From Neorhodopirellula pilleata (GTDB lineage: Bacteria > Planctomycetota > Planctomycetia > Pirellulales > Pirellulaceae), in the NCBI RefSeq assembly GCF_007859915.1, contig NZ_SJPM01000004.1:180781-244780 (forward strand): a stretch of 64,000 bases of DNA, given 5' to 3'. The notes beneath the pieces are model-generated. The model had not been told where the DNA came from, did not search any database, and saw nothing but the letters and a program-made list of their open reading frames with translations. The position numbers and the translations under genes are program-made. Below are positions 51,820 to 61,509 of this stretch, piece after piece. Position 1 is the stretch's first letter. Each line of letters opens with the position of its first letter.

Positions 51820-53307
51820 ATGTCTGCCGCCCCCAACGCGACTGCCCCGATTCCTTGGAAGCATCTCCGCAATGTCTTGGTTTGGTTCGCGCCATTGTGG
51901 GTAGGGTCAGCGATTTTGTTCGGGGTCGGTGGATTGGGCGTTGCGGTTTTATCGAAAGACACGTGGTCGGCGCGACAGCCCCTTGTCCTTCGTGATGAAG
52001 TGAACGGAGCGGTCGATCGTTTGGGGCGATTCTCGAACACGTCTGAGCTAAAAGCGGCTCAAGAGACTATTCTCGAGATGGCCCAAAACCCCGAAGTGGT
52101 AAGAGCGTCGCTTCGCCAAATGGGGCCGGCAAGTGGTGACCACGACCCGGCCTTTCCCTCGGCACAACTTGTCGATGCGACGGCGACTGATTGCGTCAAC
52201 ATTATGGCTCCCCAGGGAAGCGAGTTTGGCACTTCGGAGATGGTCTATTTGCAAGTGAAGGCCGAAACGCCCGAACGGGCGAGCCAATTCTGTGGCGTGT
52301 TGCTGGACAACCTGACCGCTCATCTGCGTGAGGTTCGGCGAATCCGAGCGGACAGTGTGATCGTCGAATTGACCCATGCCCGCGACTTGGCCCGTCAGAA
52401 ACTCGATTCGGCGTTGGCGAGAATGAAGGAAGTGGAAATTCAAGTCGGAACCGATCTCGGCGAGCTTCGCAATCTCAACGATGCCATTTCAGGTGACGGC
52501 ACCAATCGCCGCACGATGCAAGAAACCTATCGCGAGCTACAAACAGCTGAACTGGAAACGAAACGATTGGAGTCGCTCTACGAAGTCTTGATGGCGGGAT
52601 CCCAGGACGCTCGGCATCTGTTGATCAGCGGTGATGAGCTTTTATCGAGTCAGCCTTCGTTGCAACGGCTGAAAGACGGGATGATCGACGCCCAGATCGA
52701 GTCGAGTCGGTTAACCAGCATTTACACCGAGAACCATCCCCGTCGCCGAGCGGCTCTCACGACCGAACGGGAGATTGGCGAGCGGATGGTTATTGAAGCA
52801 CGAGCGGCACTCAGTGCCATGGAGCCGACGCTTAAATTAAATCGTGAGCGCGTCGAGCGTTTACGTGAACAACACGAATCGTTGATGTCAAAGCTCAATA
52901 AGCTCGCTGGCGTTCGAACCAGTTACGCAAAACTCGATGCCGAGGTACGCGCCCTAACCGATCAACTCGCACAAGCCGAAGGCGCCCTTAGCGAAGCTCA
53001 AGCGAGCCGGTCGGCTGCCCTTTCGACTAATTTGTTGTCCGAACTTGGGCCGCCCCAAGTTGGTGAGAAACCTGAGGGACTCTCAGGGTCAATGACGGCA
53101 ATCGGTTCGACGATCGCCGGTCTGGTGTTCGGCTTGGGCACCGTGTTTTTGATCGCACCGGGGCCAACGGGGCCGACCTATGGACGACGCTTGAATGATT
53201 ACCTTAGCGGGCGGCGCAGCACGGATCCCGGAAATACCCCGGTCGCTGGGCGACCCGCAGGGCCACCCGCAGGGCCACCATCAGGTGGCGAACGACGAAG
53301 ACGCTAG
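51820..53307 (+). CDS. Wzz-like chain-length determinant protein, without kinase
   Basis: A 495-residue membrane protein with one helix near each end (about residues 16-40 and 425-445) and a long periplasmic coiled coil (about 180-390). This is the layout of polysaccharide co-polymerase/Wzz proteins. No kinase domain or Walker motif is present. The C-terminal tail is Gly/Pro/Arg-rich (PAGPPAGPPSGG). ATG 51820 was chosen for its hydrophobic helix; an ATG four codons upstream is possible. Neighbours give no clear polysaccharide operon, so the partner polymer is unknown. Confidence 0.75.
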   Translation: MSAAPNATAPIPWKHLRNVLVWFAPLWVGSAILFGVGGLGVAVLSKDTWSARQPLVLRDEVNGAVDRLGRFSNTSELKAAQETILEMAQNPEVVRASLRQMGPASGDHDPAFPSAQLVDATATDCVNIMAPQGSEFGTSEMVYLQVKAETPERASQFCGVLLDNLTAHLREVRRIRADSVIVELTHARDLARQKLDSALARMKEVEIQVGTDLGELRNLNDAISGDGTNRRTMQETYRELQTAELETKRLESLYEVLMAGSQDARHLLISGDELLSSQPSLQRLKDGMIDAQIESSRLTSIYTENHPRRRAALTTEREIGERMVIEARAALSAMEPTLKLNRERVERLREQHESLMSKLNKLAGVRTSYAKLDAEVRALTDQLAQAEGALSEAQASRSAALSTNLLSELGPPQVGEKPEGLSGSMTAIGSTIAGLVFGLGTVFLIAPGPTGPTYGRRLNDYLSGRRSTDPGNTPVAGRPAGPPAGPPSGGERRRR

Positions 53308-53387
53308 TCACGAGTGAAAAGGCCAGTAGGTTGGGTCGCAGCCGCTTGGGCGGAGACCCGGCTTAAGCATTGTGGGAACACTCAGTG

Positions 53388-53440
53388 GTGGCGACTTTCA
53401 GTCGCCAAGTCCAGAAACGGCGACTGAAAGTCGCCGCCAC
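53388..53440. repeat. REP-like palindrome
   Basis: GTGGCGACTTTCAGTCGCC and GGCGACTGAAAGTCGCC(GCCAC) are inverted copies about 12 bases apart, each internally palindromic. It lies in the gap between the Wzz-like and PmoA-like genes and has the look of a dispersed REP element. Confidence 0.6.
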
Positions 53441-53518
53441 TTGCAGATTGCGCCATTGATGGATCTCGCTACGTTAGACAATCCGCTGCCGTTCGCCCAA
53501 ATGCCAACAGCTAAACAG

Positions 53519-54499
53519 CTAATAGCTATCAGCTAACTCGTCGAGCAATTCGACGTCAGGCGGGCCGTCGAAAGTGACGATGCGAAACCGAGATCGATAG
53601 GGCTCGCTCGCTCGGATTTCGAAGCCTGAGTCGACGGCCGGATAGAAGCAAAAGTACGGCATCTTCGGATGCAGCCGGACATGCTGTGGGTGACGGAAAT
53701 TCGAGGGATGGCTGATCGCCGCAATCCCACAAACCTGCCCATCGACGGGGCCGTACATTGCGACCCACCTTGGCTGCGTATGATTTCCGTCTTTGGTTGA
53801 TCGGGACTCACTTGTGATCATCGAGACGGGGTCCGTCCATTGCTCCGATCCACGCACACACATGCCGCCATAATGGTACTTGCGGACGATGAATTTCTCG
53901 TCGGTCAGTTTGGCTTGAGTGCTCTCAAAATCAATCACGTTGCAACGGTCATGAGGGATCGATTTCAAACGCCAATGCTCCTTGATCGCAACCAGTGGAG
54001 GATCAACCGAATCATCGATATGGTGCAAGACGCATTCAATCGATTCATCGGAATGTTTCAAGAGTTCGGCGTGCTCGATATGGCCTTCTCGTCGGTGGGA
54101 ATTCCAAAAGTCGACCTCCCGGTCACCAATGATGGAACTGGTCCAAGCGAACATGATCGCGTGCTGGTGTGGGTGATCGGTCGGGAACGCGGCAGTGACG
54201 ACGCGGCCGGTGGGTGTCATCACGGGGTGCAAGAAGCCGCTGCGGTCGTACCAGGGAGATGACGTGTCCGGGTTGCGAACAAGTTGATCCTGGTAAACCG
54301 CCACTTTTCGATCCCCGATGCTCAGCGTGATGCCCGATGGTGCGTGGTCAGCGGTTGCTTGACCGATTAAGTTGGTCGGCTCAGTTTTGGGTAAAACGGT
54401 CGATTGTGCGGATACATCGCCAACGACCAGCAAGAACACACAAACCCATCCCAAGATGATCTCCGGCAATAAACATCGACCAAAAGAGAGTTTCAACAT
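53519..54499 (-). CDS. PmoA-like (DUF6807) secreted protein
   Basis: A 326-residue protein with a signal peptide (about residues 1-31, ending VSAQ). The recognisable part includes SPWYDRSGFLHPVMTP and FPTDHPHQHAIMFAW, then KYHYGGMCVRGSEQW and WVAMYGP. This matches planctomycete proteins named PmoA-family or DUF6807; the name comes from a loose resemblance and a methane-oxygenase role is not implied. The ATG (54499) shares CATG with the divergent amidohydrolase start. Function is unknown, probably sugar- or polymer-related. Confidence 0.75.
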   Translation of the reverse strand: MLKLSFGRCLLPEIILGWVCVFLLVVGDVSAQSTVLPKTEPTNLIGQATADHAPSGITLSIGDRKVAVYQDQLVRNPDTSSPWYDRSGFLHPVMTPTGRVVTAAFPTDHPHQHAIMFAWTSSIIGDREVDFWNSHRREGHIEHAELLKHSDESIECVLHHIDDSVDPPLVAIKEHWRLKSIPHDRCNVIDFESTQAKLTDEKFIVRKYHYGGMCVRGSEQWTDPVSMITSESRSTKDGNHTQPRWVAMYGPVDGQVCGIAAISHPSNFRHPQHVRLHPKMPYFCFYPAVDSGFEIRASEPYRSRFRIVTFDGPPDVELLDELADSY

Positions 54500-55904
54500 G
54501 CGGGTCAATTCCAAAACATCTAAGACATCGAATCGTTCACCACGTCTGTGGCCGCGAGTAATTCGTCGAGTTTACTCGACGCGAACGCTGCACGCAGCCG
54601 CAACGATCCTCATTTCGATGGCCGGAACTGGTTTATTCTCGGTCGCCAGTGCGGAGGAGCCATCTGGCACCCCGTCTTCGCGTTGGTTTCAACAGAATGC
54701 CGCGTCGGTCATGGAGTTGTACCAGTGGCTTCACGCGAACCCGGAGGTCTCGTTTGAGGAAGAGCAAACGGCAGCGAAGTTGGCCGAGCGTTGGAAAGCG
54801 TCTGGATTGCAAGTCACGACGAACTTGGGTGGACACGGGATTGTCGGCATCCATCAAAATGGAGACGGCCCCACCGTGATGTTGCGAACGGACATGGATG
54901 CGTTGCCCGTGACGGAACAGACACCACTCGCGTTCGCTTCAACGAAAACGACGAAGCGTGAAGACGGCAGTACAACGGGAATCATGCATGCATGCGGCCA
55001 CGACGTTCACATGACGAACTTAACGACCGTGATCGATTACTTGATGGAACATCAGAATCTTTGGTCGGGCACGTTGATGGCGATCGGCCAACCCGCCGAA
55101 GAACGCGGGGCAGGTGCCAAAGCGATGCTGGAAGACGGATTGTTTGAAAAGTTTCGCAAGCCTGACTATGCGATCGCCATGCACGTCAGTAGTGACAAAG
55201 CAGCCGGCGAGATCGGCGTGCGACCTGGATACGCGTTGGCAAATGTCGATAGCGTTGACATCACTATGAAGGGACGCGGTGGGCACGGCTCGGCACCTCA
55301 CACGACGATCGATCCGATCGTCCAGGCGGCAGAATTGGTCATGTCCTTGCAAATGATCGTCGCCCGGGAGGTCGCACCGATCGATCCGGCGGTCGTGACG
55401 GTCGGTTCGATTCACGGCGGAACGAAGCACAACATCATCGGCAACGATTGCCATCTGCAGTTGACGGTGCGAAGTTATGACGACGAAGTCCGCGCAAAAC
55501 TCTTGGCGTCGATCCAGCGTCGGGCTAAGGCGATCGCGGCCGCGTACGAGGCCCCCGAACCGGAGATCGCAATTAGCGAAGGAACCCCATCGCTGAAGAA
55601 CGACGCCGACCTGACCGCTCGGATCCGCAAAGTCTTCCAACAACGATTCGGAGCAGAAAACGTCGTCGAAGACGAACCCTCAATGGGGGGTGAGGATTTC
55701 AGTCGTTACGGAATTGCGGGGGTTCCGATTCTGATGTACCGCGTCGGAACGATTGACAAAGCAAAGCTCGACCGATTCGAAAAACTCGGCGTTCCCCCAC
55801 CCTCCTTGCATTCGGCGGTCTACTATCCGGATGCGGAAGAGTCGTTGGCAATTGCCTTCGAGGCGATGACCAGCGCGGTGATCGCACTGATGCCCGCCCA
55901 ATAG
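54498..55904 (+). CDS. M20-family amidohydrolase, secreted
   Basis: A 468-residue metal-dependent hydrolase of the M20D/hippurate-hydrolase type. Residues 1-54 form a signal-like segment with two Arg before the hydrophobic helix. Metal ligands are seen in LRTDMDALPV, MHACGHDVHM and GQPAEERGAG, with the dimerisation motif GRGGHGSAPH. It would cleave N-acyl amino acids or peptides outside the cytoplasm. ATG 54498 was chosen; ATG later (in ISMAGTG) is possible. It is divergent from the PmoA-like gene. Confidence 0.9.
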   Translation: MRVNSKTSKTSNRSPRLWPRVIRRVYSTRTLHAAATILISMAGTGLFSVASAEEPSGTPSSRWFQQNAASVMELYQWLHANPEVSFEEEQTAAKLAERWKASGLQVTTNLGGHGIVGIHQNGDGPTVMLRTDMDALPVTEQTPLAFASTKTTKREDGSTTGIMHACGHDVHMTNLTTVIDYLMEHQNLWSGTLMAIGQPAEERGAGAKAMLEDGLFEKFRKPDYAIAMHVSSDKAAGEIGVRPGYALANVDSVDITMKGRGGHGSAPHTTIDPIVQAAELVMSLQMIVAREVAPIDPAVVTVGSIHGGTKHNIIGNDCHLQLTVRSYDDEVRAKLLASIQRRAKAIAAAYEAPEPEIAISEGTPSLKNDADLTARIRKVFQQRFGAENVVEDEPSMGGEDFSRYGIAGVPILMYRVGTIDKAKLDRFEKLGVPPPSLHSAVYYPDAEESLAIAFEAMTSAVIALMPAQ

Positions 55905-56068
55905 CGAGAATCGATTGAGAATGAGAGAAGTGGTCGGTTCACCACATTTGGGCGTCGAATCGATTAAACTGGAGCGGCAGGTTTGCTAGGGCGTCGATCT
56001 GAACGAGATCCGGGTCGCCGCCCGCTCCAGAAACACGTTACGTCAAGCAGTCATCAAGAGCCGCCACC

Positions 56069-56869
56069 ATGGGAGTTCGATTTGCTTGTCACGCTTGTGG
56101 CAAGCGACTGAACATCAAGACCGAACTCGCCGGACGCCGAGGCATATGCCCGGCGTGCTCGGTTCGTTTTCGCATTCCCGCCTACGATAGCGACACTTCC
56201 ACGCCGGTCGAAGCCGACGATCAGGACTCATCAATCGGTTCGCAAAGCGCGCCTTCGACGGTCGCCGAAAGCTCAGGCGGCGTCGCGGTCCGAACGCCGC
56301 AAACCCGAACCAAAGTCGCCCGGCAGTCATCTGCGACCACGGAAAGCCAGGTGATGTCCGGTCAAGTATCGGGAATCAACGGTCACGCGGTGGGGGTTCA
56401 TTCGGCGGCCCCTTCGAAGCCCCAAAGTTTGGGAGCGAGCGGACCTCCTTGGCAACATCTCCTCGGCGATGCAACCGCGACATGGTACGTTCGACCTCCT
56501 AGTGGCGGTCAATACGGTCCCGCCGATGGGCCCACGATGGGGCAATGGATTCAGGAAGGCCGAGTGGCCGAGTTGGCGATGGTGTGGCGAGACGGGTGGA
56601 CGGATTGGCGCGTCGCCAAGGAAGCGATCCCCGGGATTGTCTCGGCAGGAGGCCACACGGAAGTCACGTCCGTAGCACCCTCACCGGTCAAACCGGTCGC
56701 CTCGACCGAAACAGTTGAGACGGTTCAGCCGACCGAGATCGTTCATCGGCCTGGTCCTTTGGAATCGAACAAGAAAAAACGATCTCAAAAACGAATCGTG
56801 ATGAGCATCGTACTGGGCTTGATCTTCTTGGGATTAGTGGGTGCCTTCGTTCTTGTGCTCAAGACTTAG
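56069..56869 (+). CDS. Zinc-ribbon/GYF_2 membrane protein
   Basis: A 266-residue protein: an N-terminal zinc ribbon (CHACGKRLNIKTELAGRRG, CPAC), a long Ser/Thr-rich linker, a GYF_2 domain (WYVRPPSGGQYGPADGPTMG, VWRDGWTDWRVAKE) near residues 135-185 and a C-terminal membrane helix. Such proteins are common in planctomycetes and probably bind other proteins at the membrane. Its stop overlaps the convergent TPR gene by 4 bases. Confidence 0.85.
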   Translation: MGVRFACHACGKRLNIKTELAGRRGICPACSVRFRIPAYDSDTSTPVEADDQDSSIGSQSAPSTVAESSGGVAVRTPQTRTKVARQSSATTESQVMSGQVSGINGHAVGVHSAAPSKPQSLGASGPPWQHLLGDATATWYVRPPSGGQYGPADGPTMGQWIQEGRVAELAMVWRDGWTDWRVAKEAIPGIVSAGGHTEVTSVAPSPVKPVASTETVETVQPTEIVHRPGPLESNKKKRSQKRIVMSIVLGLIFLGLVGAFVLVLKT

Positions 56870-57615
56870 GCCGCCCTGCGAGATTCCTTCGTCGACGCTT
56901 TGATCCGTTTGCCCGGCTCGTCAATTGATTCATCGGCATGTTCGCTGGAGGTCGCTTCTGCAAGTTCTGCCGCGTCTTGCTCTCCCATATTCTGTTCACC
57001 CGTTTCCTGTCCTCCTGTTTCCTGTCCACCCGTATTCTGTTCTCCCGTATCCTGTTCTTCCCCGTCTTGGTCTCGGGCTTCGATGTCGCGTTCAAGCCGG
57101 GCTTCTTCGGTTTGAAACTCGAGGTCCCATTTTTGAGCCACTTCCAACTTACGGATTTCCGATAGCAACAGCTCGGACGCGTGCAATCGTCCGGTGTGCC
57201 GGTAGACGGACGAGAGCATGAGCAGCGCCGGGGGGTCTCGGGGCTCGATCGATAGGCAAGCCGTCAGATAATCTTCGGCACTGGCGTAATCACCTCGCAG
57301 GAACGCCACTTGGGCTTCGGGAAAACGGTCAGGCTCGTCGCTAACCAGTCGCGGGGTTAGCAACAGCGGGAGTTCCCGGATCGAACGAATCGCCAAGACG
57401 AGCCAAGCAGCGATCACCACCCAACATGCCAACATCACCAGGCCGCCGGACAACCAATCCGAATAAATGAATTTGGCGATCAACAACGCGTTCAACACTC
57501 CGGCGAATGCGATCGCCGCCGGCAGCGCCGACAGTCTCCCGCGCCACCAAAGCTCCGCCATCCCTGGCCAAAGGCAGGTGAGATAGTGTTTCGGTTGGAT
57601 CGAGACCTCTTCCAT
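56866..57615 (-). CDS. Membrane protein with a TPR-like segment
   Basis: A 249-residue protein with two membrane helices near residues 27-45 and 50-75, then a TPR-like region (FLRGDYASAEDYLTACLSI, ALLMLSSVYRHTGRLHASEL). The C-terminus is a Glu/Gln/Thr repeat (GEQNTGGQETGGQETGEQ). ATG 57615 shares CATG with the divergent trpF start, so one of the two starts may be wrong. No named family is certain. Confidence 0.65.
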   Translation of the reverse strand: MEEVSIQPKHYLTCLWPGMAELWWRGRLSALPAAIAFAGVLNALLIAKFIYSDWLSGGLVMLACWVVIAAWLVLAIRSIRELPLLLTPRLVSDEPDRFPEAQVAFLRGDYASAEDYLTACLSIEPRDPPALLMLSSVYRHTGRLHASELLLSEIRKLEVAQKWDLEFQTEEARLERDIEARDQDGEEQDTGEQNTGGQETGGQETGEQNMGEQDAAELAEATSSEHADESIDEPGKRIKASTKESRRAA

Positions 57616-58471
57616 GATGAAACAGTTATCAATTGACATTGCTGACAAGCAAGAGAAAATGGGAGGTTTGCCAAGTTCCATCGCGAGCGTTCCTAACCTT
57701 ATCGAGAATCCGATTTTAAACACGGCCCACCCACCGGCTCCCTTCAAGGTCAAGATCTGCGGCGTCCGTTCGAGCCGGGATGTGCAAGCGTGCGCCGACG
57801 CTGGGGCCGACGCGATCGGATTGAATTTCTATCCGGCGAGCATTCGCTATGTTGAGCCGGCGTCTGAATCGACGAAAGCGATCAACGACACGGCCAAGCG
57901 TTACGGAATTTGCCGAGTGGGGCTGTTCGTGAATCACGCTTCCGACCAAGTATTAGAGGTTGCCCGAGCCTTGGATCTCGATGCGATCCAGTTTCACGGA
58001 GACGAAACGCGGGCGGACCTGCGGAGAGCTCTTGACGCCGGATTCCAAGTCGTCCGCGCCATTCGGTTACCCACGTCGCCGCTGGCTGCCGAAGAAATTC
58101 AATCGCACCTTGAGTCGCTGTGGGATTTACCGATCACGTTTTTACTCGACGCCGACGTGGGTGCCGCTTTTGGCGGTGGAGGAAAGCAATTGCACTGGCC
58201 TTCGCTGGCCGATTGGGCATCGCGGTACGGACGACACGCCACCCGGGGCTGGGTCCTCGCCGGCGGATTGGACCCCGCATGTATCGCCGAAGCCATTACC
58301 CAAAGCACGGCCAAAAGTGTCGATGTCGCCAGCGGAGTGGAATCGCCCCGCGGCCAAAAGTCGGGTGACTTGATTCCAAAATTCGTCATCGCGAGCGGTC
58401 TTGGGGGCGTTGACGAAACGGGCCGATTGTCGGAAACTCTGCCCACTGCAGGAGAAAACCCCACCGATTAA
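57614..58471 (+). CDS. trpF: Phosphoribosylanthranilate isomerase
   Basis: A TIM-barrel isomerase of tryptophan synthesis (PRA to CdRP). The catalytic Cys is in VKICGVRSSRD and the general-acid Asp in FLLDADVGA; SVDVASGVESPRGQKS is the phosphate-binding end of the barrel. A 45-residue N-terminal extension precedes the domain, so the real start may be ATG 57659 or later. It ends 3 bases before tRNA-Leu. No other trp gene is in the window. Confidence 0.93.
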   Translation: MMKQLSIDIADKQEKMGGLPSSIASVPNLIENPILNTAHPPAPFKVKICGVRSSRDVQACADAGADAIGLNFYPASIRYVEPASESTKAINDTAKRYGICRVGLFVNHASDQVLEVARALDLDAIQFHGDETRADLRRALDAGFQVVRAIRLPTSPLAAEEIQSHLESLWDLPITFLLDADVGAAFGGGGKQLHWPSLADWASRYGRHATRGWVLAGGLDPACIAEAITQSTAKSVDVASGVESPRGQKSGDLIPKFVIASGLGGVDETGRLSETLPTAGENPTD

Positions 58472-58474
58472 AAA

Positions 58475-58559
<85 letters not shown>

Positions 58560-58566
58560 TCAGAGA

Positions 58567-58592
58567 AACCCCGTGATTCACGGGGTTTTTTT
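58567..58592 (+). terminator. Rho-independent terminator after tRNA-Leu
   Basis: AACCCCGTGATTCACGGGGTTTTTTT forms a short perfect hairpin followed by a T-run. It ends the trpF-tRNA-Leu transcript. Confidence 0.85.
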
Positions 58593-58849
58593 GTGCCCTG
58601 ACCGAAATGGATGGGATCTATCCGATCGACGTAATGGTCAGTTATGCCTCCATAGTGGACTGCCGTGAACCGAGTTTGGTGCATCCTCTGGTGCATCACA
58701 ACAAATCGTGATGCCATCGCCTATCTGTATGACCTTCTGTAGCCCGCGTTAAGGGTGCTGAAGATTGCAGGTAGAATCTTGCTCCACTACCATAGAGGGA
58801 CCGCGTTGAGCATATTTTCTGGCCACCTTCTGCAGCTCCAGCCTCATTC

Positions 58850-61255
58850 ATGAACGCCGTTTTTCGCTCTTTGGTGGTTCTCGTCGGGGCAGTCTGCTGC
58901 GTTATTGCTTCCTCCCAACCGGCTCGCTCGGCCGACGGCAGTCTGCAGAAATTTCTACATCAGTACTGCCAAGCCTGCCACGGGCCCGAAAACCAGGAAG
59001 CAGAACTGCGTGTGGATTCCTTGGTCGCCGCGCGTCCGGAACACGATTCGGTAGAGGCATGGGCACGGGTTCTGGAAATGATCGAAGCCGGCGAAATGCC
59101 ACCTGCGGACGAACCGCGTCCCGACGAGGCCGCCGTCGAGCAAGTGATCAAACAAATCAGCGAGCGGATCGCCGCTGCGACTACTCAGCGACCGCCTGCG
59201 CTACGCCGCATGAATCGGCAAGAGTATGAAAACACCATGCATGATCTGCTGGGCATCGACGTGCCGTTGGCGGATTTGCTCCCCGAAGATGGCAGCGTTC
59301 AGGGATTTGATAACGTGGGGACCGGACTAAGCATCTCTTCAGTGCTGATGGAACAGTATTTGGAAGCTGCCAACGTGGCTTTCGACGCTGTTATCCGACG
59401 GATCGAACCGCTGCCGGCGGAGACCCGGCGTGCGGACTTGATGCAGATCAAAGAGAATATTGAATCCGTCAAAGGCAACAAGGGCGGGGTGATCGAGGTC
59501 GCTAACTCCTTCGTTAAGTTCACTCCTGGGTGGCCGCCGGCGCGCGTTGATGCGGCCCATCCGATCGAAGACGGTGTCTATCGCTGTCGCTTAGCCGTTT
59601 GGCCGCAAGACCCCGGTGGACGCACGATCGCTGTCGCCGTCTATGTGGGCGCCCTGTTCGGTCCGGAAACGCTGCAGAACATCGGCGTGTTTGATGTCAC
59701 CGGAACGCCCGAAGAACCTCGGCTGATCGAGTTCACCACTCGTTTCAAAGAAGGCCATGCAATCCACATCCTGCCGCGGATCTGGCCGGAGCACGTCACT
59801 TGGCGTGACAAACACGAGAAACGTCCAGGCGTGGGCATTATGTGGTGCGAAACTTACGGGCCATTGGATCAAAGCTTTCCCTCCGAAGCTCAGAAACAGC
59901 TATTCGGCGACGTCGATCACATCACGATGGTCCCTGACAAACCGATCTACATGCGCCATCGCAAAGGCGTCAAATTGCACCGCGTCGAATCGCAGACGCC
60001 TCGCCAGGATGCCGAACGAATCATTCGCACGCTGATCCCCCGGGCTTTTCGGCGTCCCGTCTCCGATAAAGAGATGCAGCCGTTTGTGCAGCTAACCCTG
60101 GATCGCTTGGACGCCGGGCGACCCTTCGAACAGGCCGTCCGGGCAGGCTTCGCCGCCGTGCTCTGCTCACCCCAATTTTTGCTACTCAACCGCCAAGCGG
60201 AGGTGGATGATTATGAGATCGCTTCGCGGCTATCGTATTTTTTGTGGTCGACGTTGCCCGATGAGCCGCTGATGCAATTGGCCGCCGAAGGCAAACTCAG
60301 CGATCCTGCGGTGCGACACGCGCAGGTGGAACGGATGGTAAAGGATCCGCGAATCGATCGCTTCGTAGAGAACTTTACCGGCCAGTGGCTCGACCTGCGC
60401 GATATCGATTTCACAACTCCGGCGCAGTCGCTGTACCCGGAGTACGAACCGCTCTTGAAAGAAGCCATGCTGGGCGAGACTCGCAGTTTCTTTACGCATC
60501 TCCTGCAGCAAGATCTGAGCGTGCGAAACTTGATCGATTCGGACTTTACCTTTTTGAATGAGCGACTCGCGGATCATTACGGCATCCCAGGAGTCCAGGG
60601 CCATGAACACTTTCGCAAGGTGATGCTTCCCGAAGAGAGCGTCCGCGGCGGCGTGCTGACGCAGGCCAGTGTGCTGAAAGTGACTGCCAACGGCACGGCC
60701 ACGTCGCCGGTCATTCGCGGTGTCTGGGTGATGGATAGCATTCTCGGCCGACCGTTGCCACCGCCTCCACCGGGCGTGCCGGCCGTGGAGCCTGACATTC
60801 GTGGTGCGACCACGATCCGCCAGCAGCTGGATCAACACCGCGATATCGCCGCCTGCGCTCGGTGCCATAATCGCATCGATCCGCCTGGGTTTGCCTTGGA
60901 ACATTTTGACGCCATCGGCGGCGAACGTCAGTGGTATCGATCGTTGGGCGAAGGCGAGAAGCTGGAGAAAAAGTTGCCTTACCGCAAAGGATTGCCCGTG
61001 GAAACCGCATCGCAACTTGCCGATGGCCGGGAGTTCTCCGATTTCCGCGAGTTTCGCCAGTGCCTGCTTGAAGACCAAGACACGTTCGCTCGGGCCCTGG
61101 CCTCCAAGCTGCTGATTTACGCCAGCGGACGTCCAGTTCGAAGCGCCGATCGGCTCAGTGTGCAGCGCATCATCGACGCGGCCTCCCAGAACGACTTGGG
61201 CCTACGGAGCATGATCCACGCCGTGGTACAAAGCGAACTTTTTTTGAGTAGGTAA
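58850..61255 (+). CDS. DUF1592-family planctomycete cytochrome-like protein
   Basis: An 801-residue secreted protein with the planctomycete order: c-type haem motif CQACH near residue 41, DUF1587 (LRRMNRQEYENTMHDLLG), DUF1595 (LIPRAFRRPVSDKEMQPFV), DUF1592 (ASRLSYFLWSTLPDE), DUF1588 (GGVLTQASVLKVTANG, CARCH) and DUF1585 at the end. It has two CxxCH haem motifs. The gene is followed by a DUF1552 gene, a standard pair in these organisms. The role is unknown, thought to be extracytoplasmic redox or polymer breakdown. Confidence 0.95.
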   Translation: MNAVFRSLVVLVGAVCCVIASSQPARSADGSLQKFLHQYCQACHGPENQEAELRVDSLVAARPEHDSVEAWARVLEMIEAGEMPPADEPRPDEAAVEQVIKQISERIAAATTQRPPALRRMNRQEYENTMHDLLGIDVPLADLLPEDGSVQGFDNVGTGLSISSVLMEQYLEAANVAFDAVIRRIEPLPAETRRADLMQIKENIESVKGNKGGVIEVANSFVKFTPGWPPARVDAAHPIEDGVYRCRLAVWPQDPGGRTIAVAVYVGALFGPETLQNIGVFDVTGTPEEPRLIEFTTRFKEGHAIHILPRIWPEHVTWRDKHEKRPGVGIMWCETYGPLDQSFPSEAQKQLFGDVDHITMVPDKPIYMRHRKGVKLHRVESQTPRQDAERIIRTLIPRAFRRPVSDKEMQPFVQLTLDRLDAGRPFEQAVRAGFAAVLCSPQFLLLNRQAEVDDYEIASRLSYFLWSTLPDEPLMQLAAEGKLSDPAVRHAQVERMVKDPRIDRFVENFTGQWLDLRDIDFTTPAQSLYPEYEPLLKEAMLGETRSFFTHLLQQDLSVRNLIDSDFTFLNERLADHYGIPGVQGHEHFRKVMLPEESVRGGVLTQASVLKVTANGTATSPVIRGVWVMDSILGRPLPPPPPGVPAVEPDIRGATTIRQQLDQHRDIAACARCHNRIDPPGFALEHFDAIGGERQWYRSLGEGEKLEKKLPYRKGLPVETASQLADGREFSDFREFRQCLLEDQDTFARALASKLLIYASGRPVRSADRLSVQRIIDAASQNDLGLRSMIHAVVQSELFLSR

Positions 61256-61509
61256 TCCGATGCGTAAGCGAGACGCTTCGATACAGCAGATTCCTCGCTT
61301 ACCGGCGTGTTGATTTAGTTGTAACCCGAAGCGTCACGGGCTTTTGATTGAATCGTAACCCGAAGCGTGAGCGAGGGATAATTGATATTGACTCATCCCT
61401 CGCTTACGCAGCGGGTTACGAAAAACCAATGCCACAGGCAAAAGTGCAACTTCAAAACTTACGCGTCGGGTTACCAAACGCAAATCCATCACCCCCAACG
61501 AGACTGACG
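61256..61509. repeat. REP-like repeats between the DUF1592 and DUF1552 genes
   Basis: The sequence GTAACCCGAAGCGT(C/G)A occurs twice, with inverted relatives (CCTCGCTTACG, GCGGGTTACG, CTTACGCGTCGGGTTACC) nearby. Such CGCTTCGGGTT repeats are dispersed in Rhodopirellula-type genomes. The real start of the DUF1552 gene lies at the end of this stretch. Confidence 0.55.

Noticed and set aside
53519..54499. Methane monooxygenase subunit
   Set aside because: The PmoA name in planctomycetes is loose; no membrane helices beyond the signal and no monooxygenase copper motif are present.
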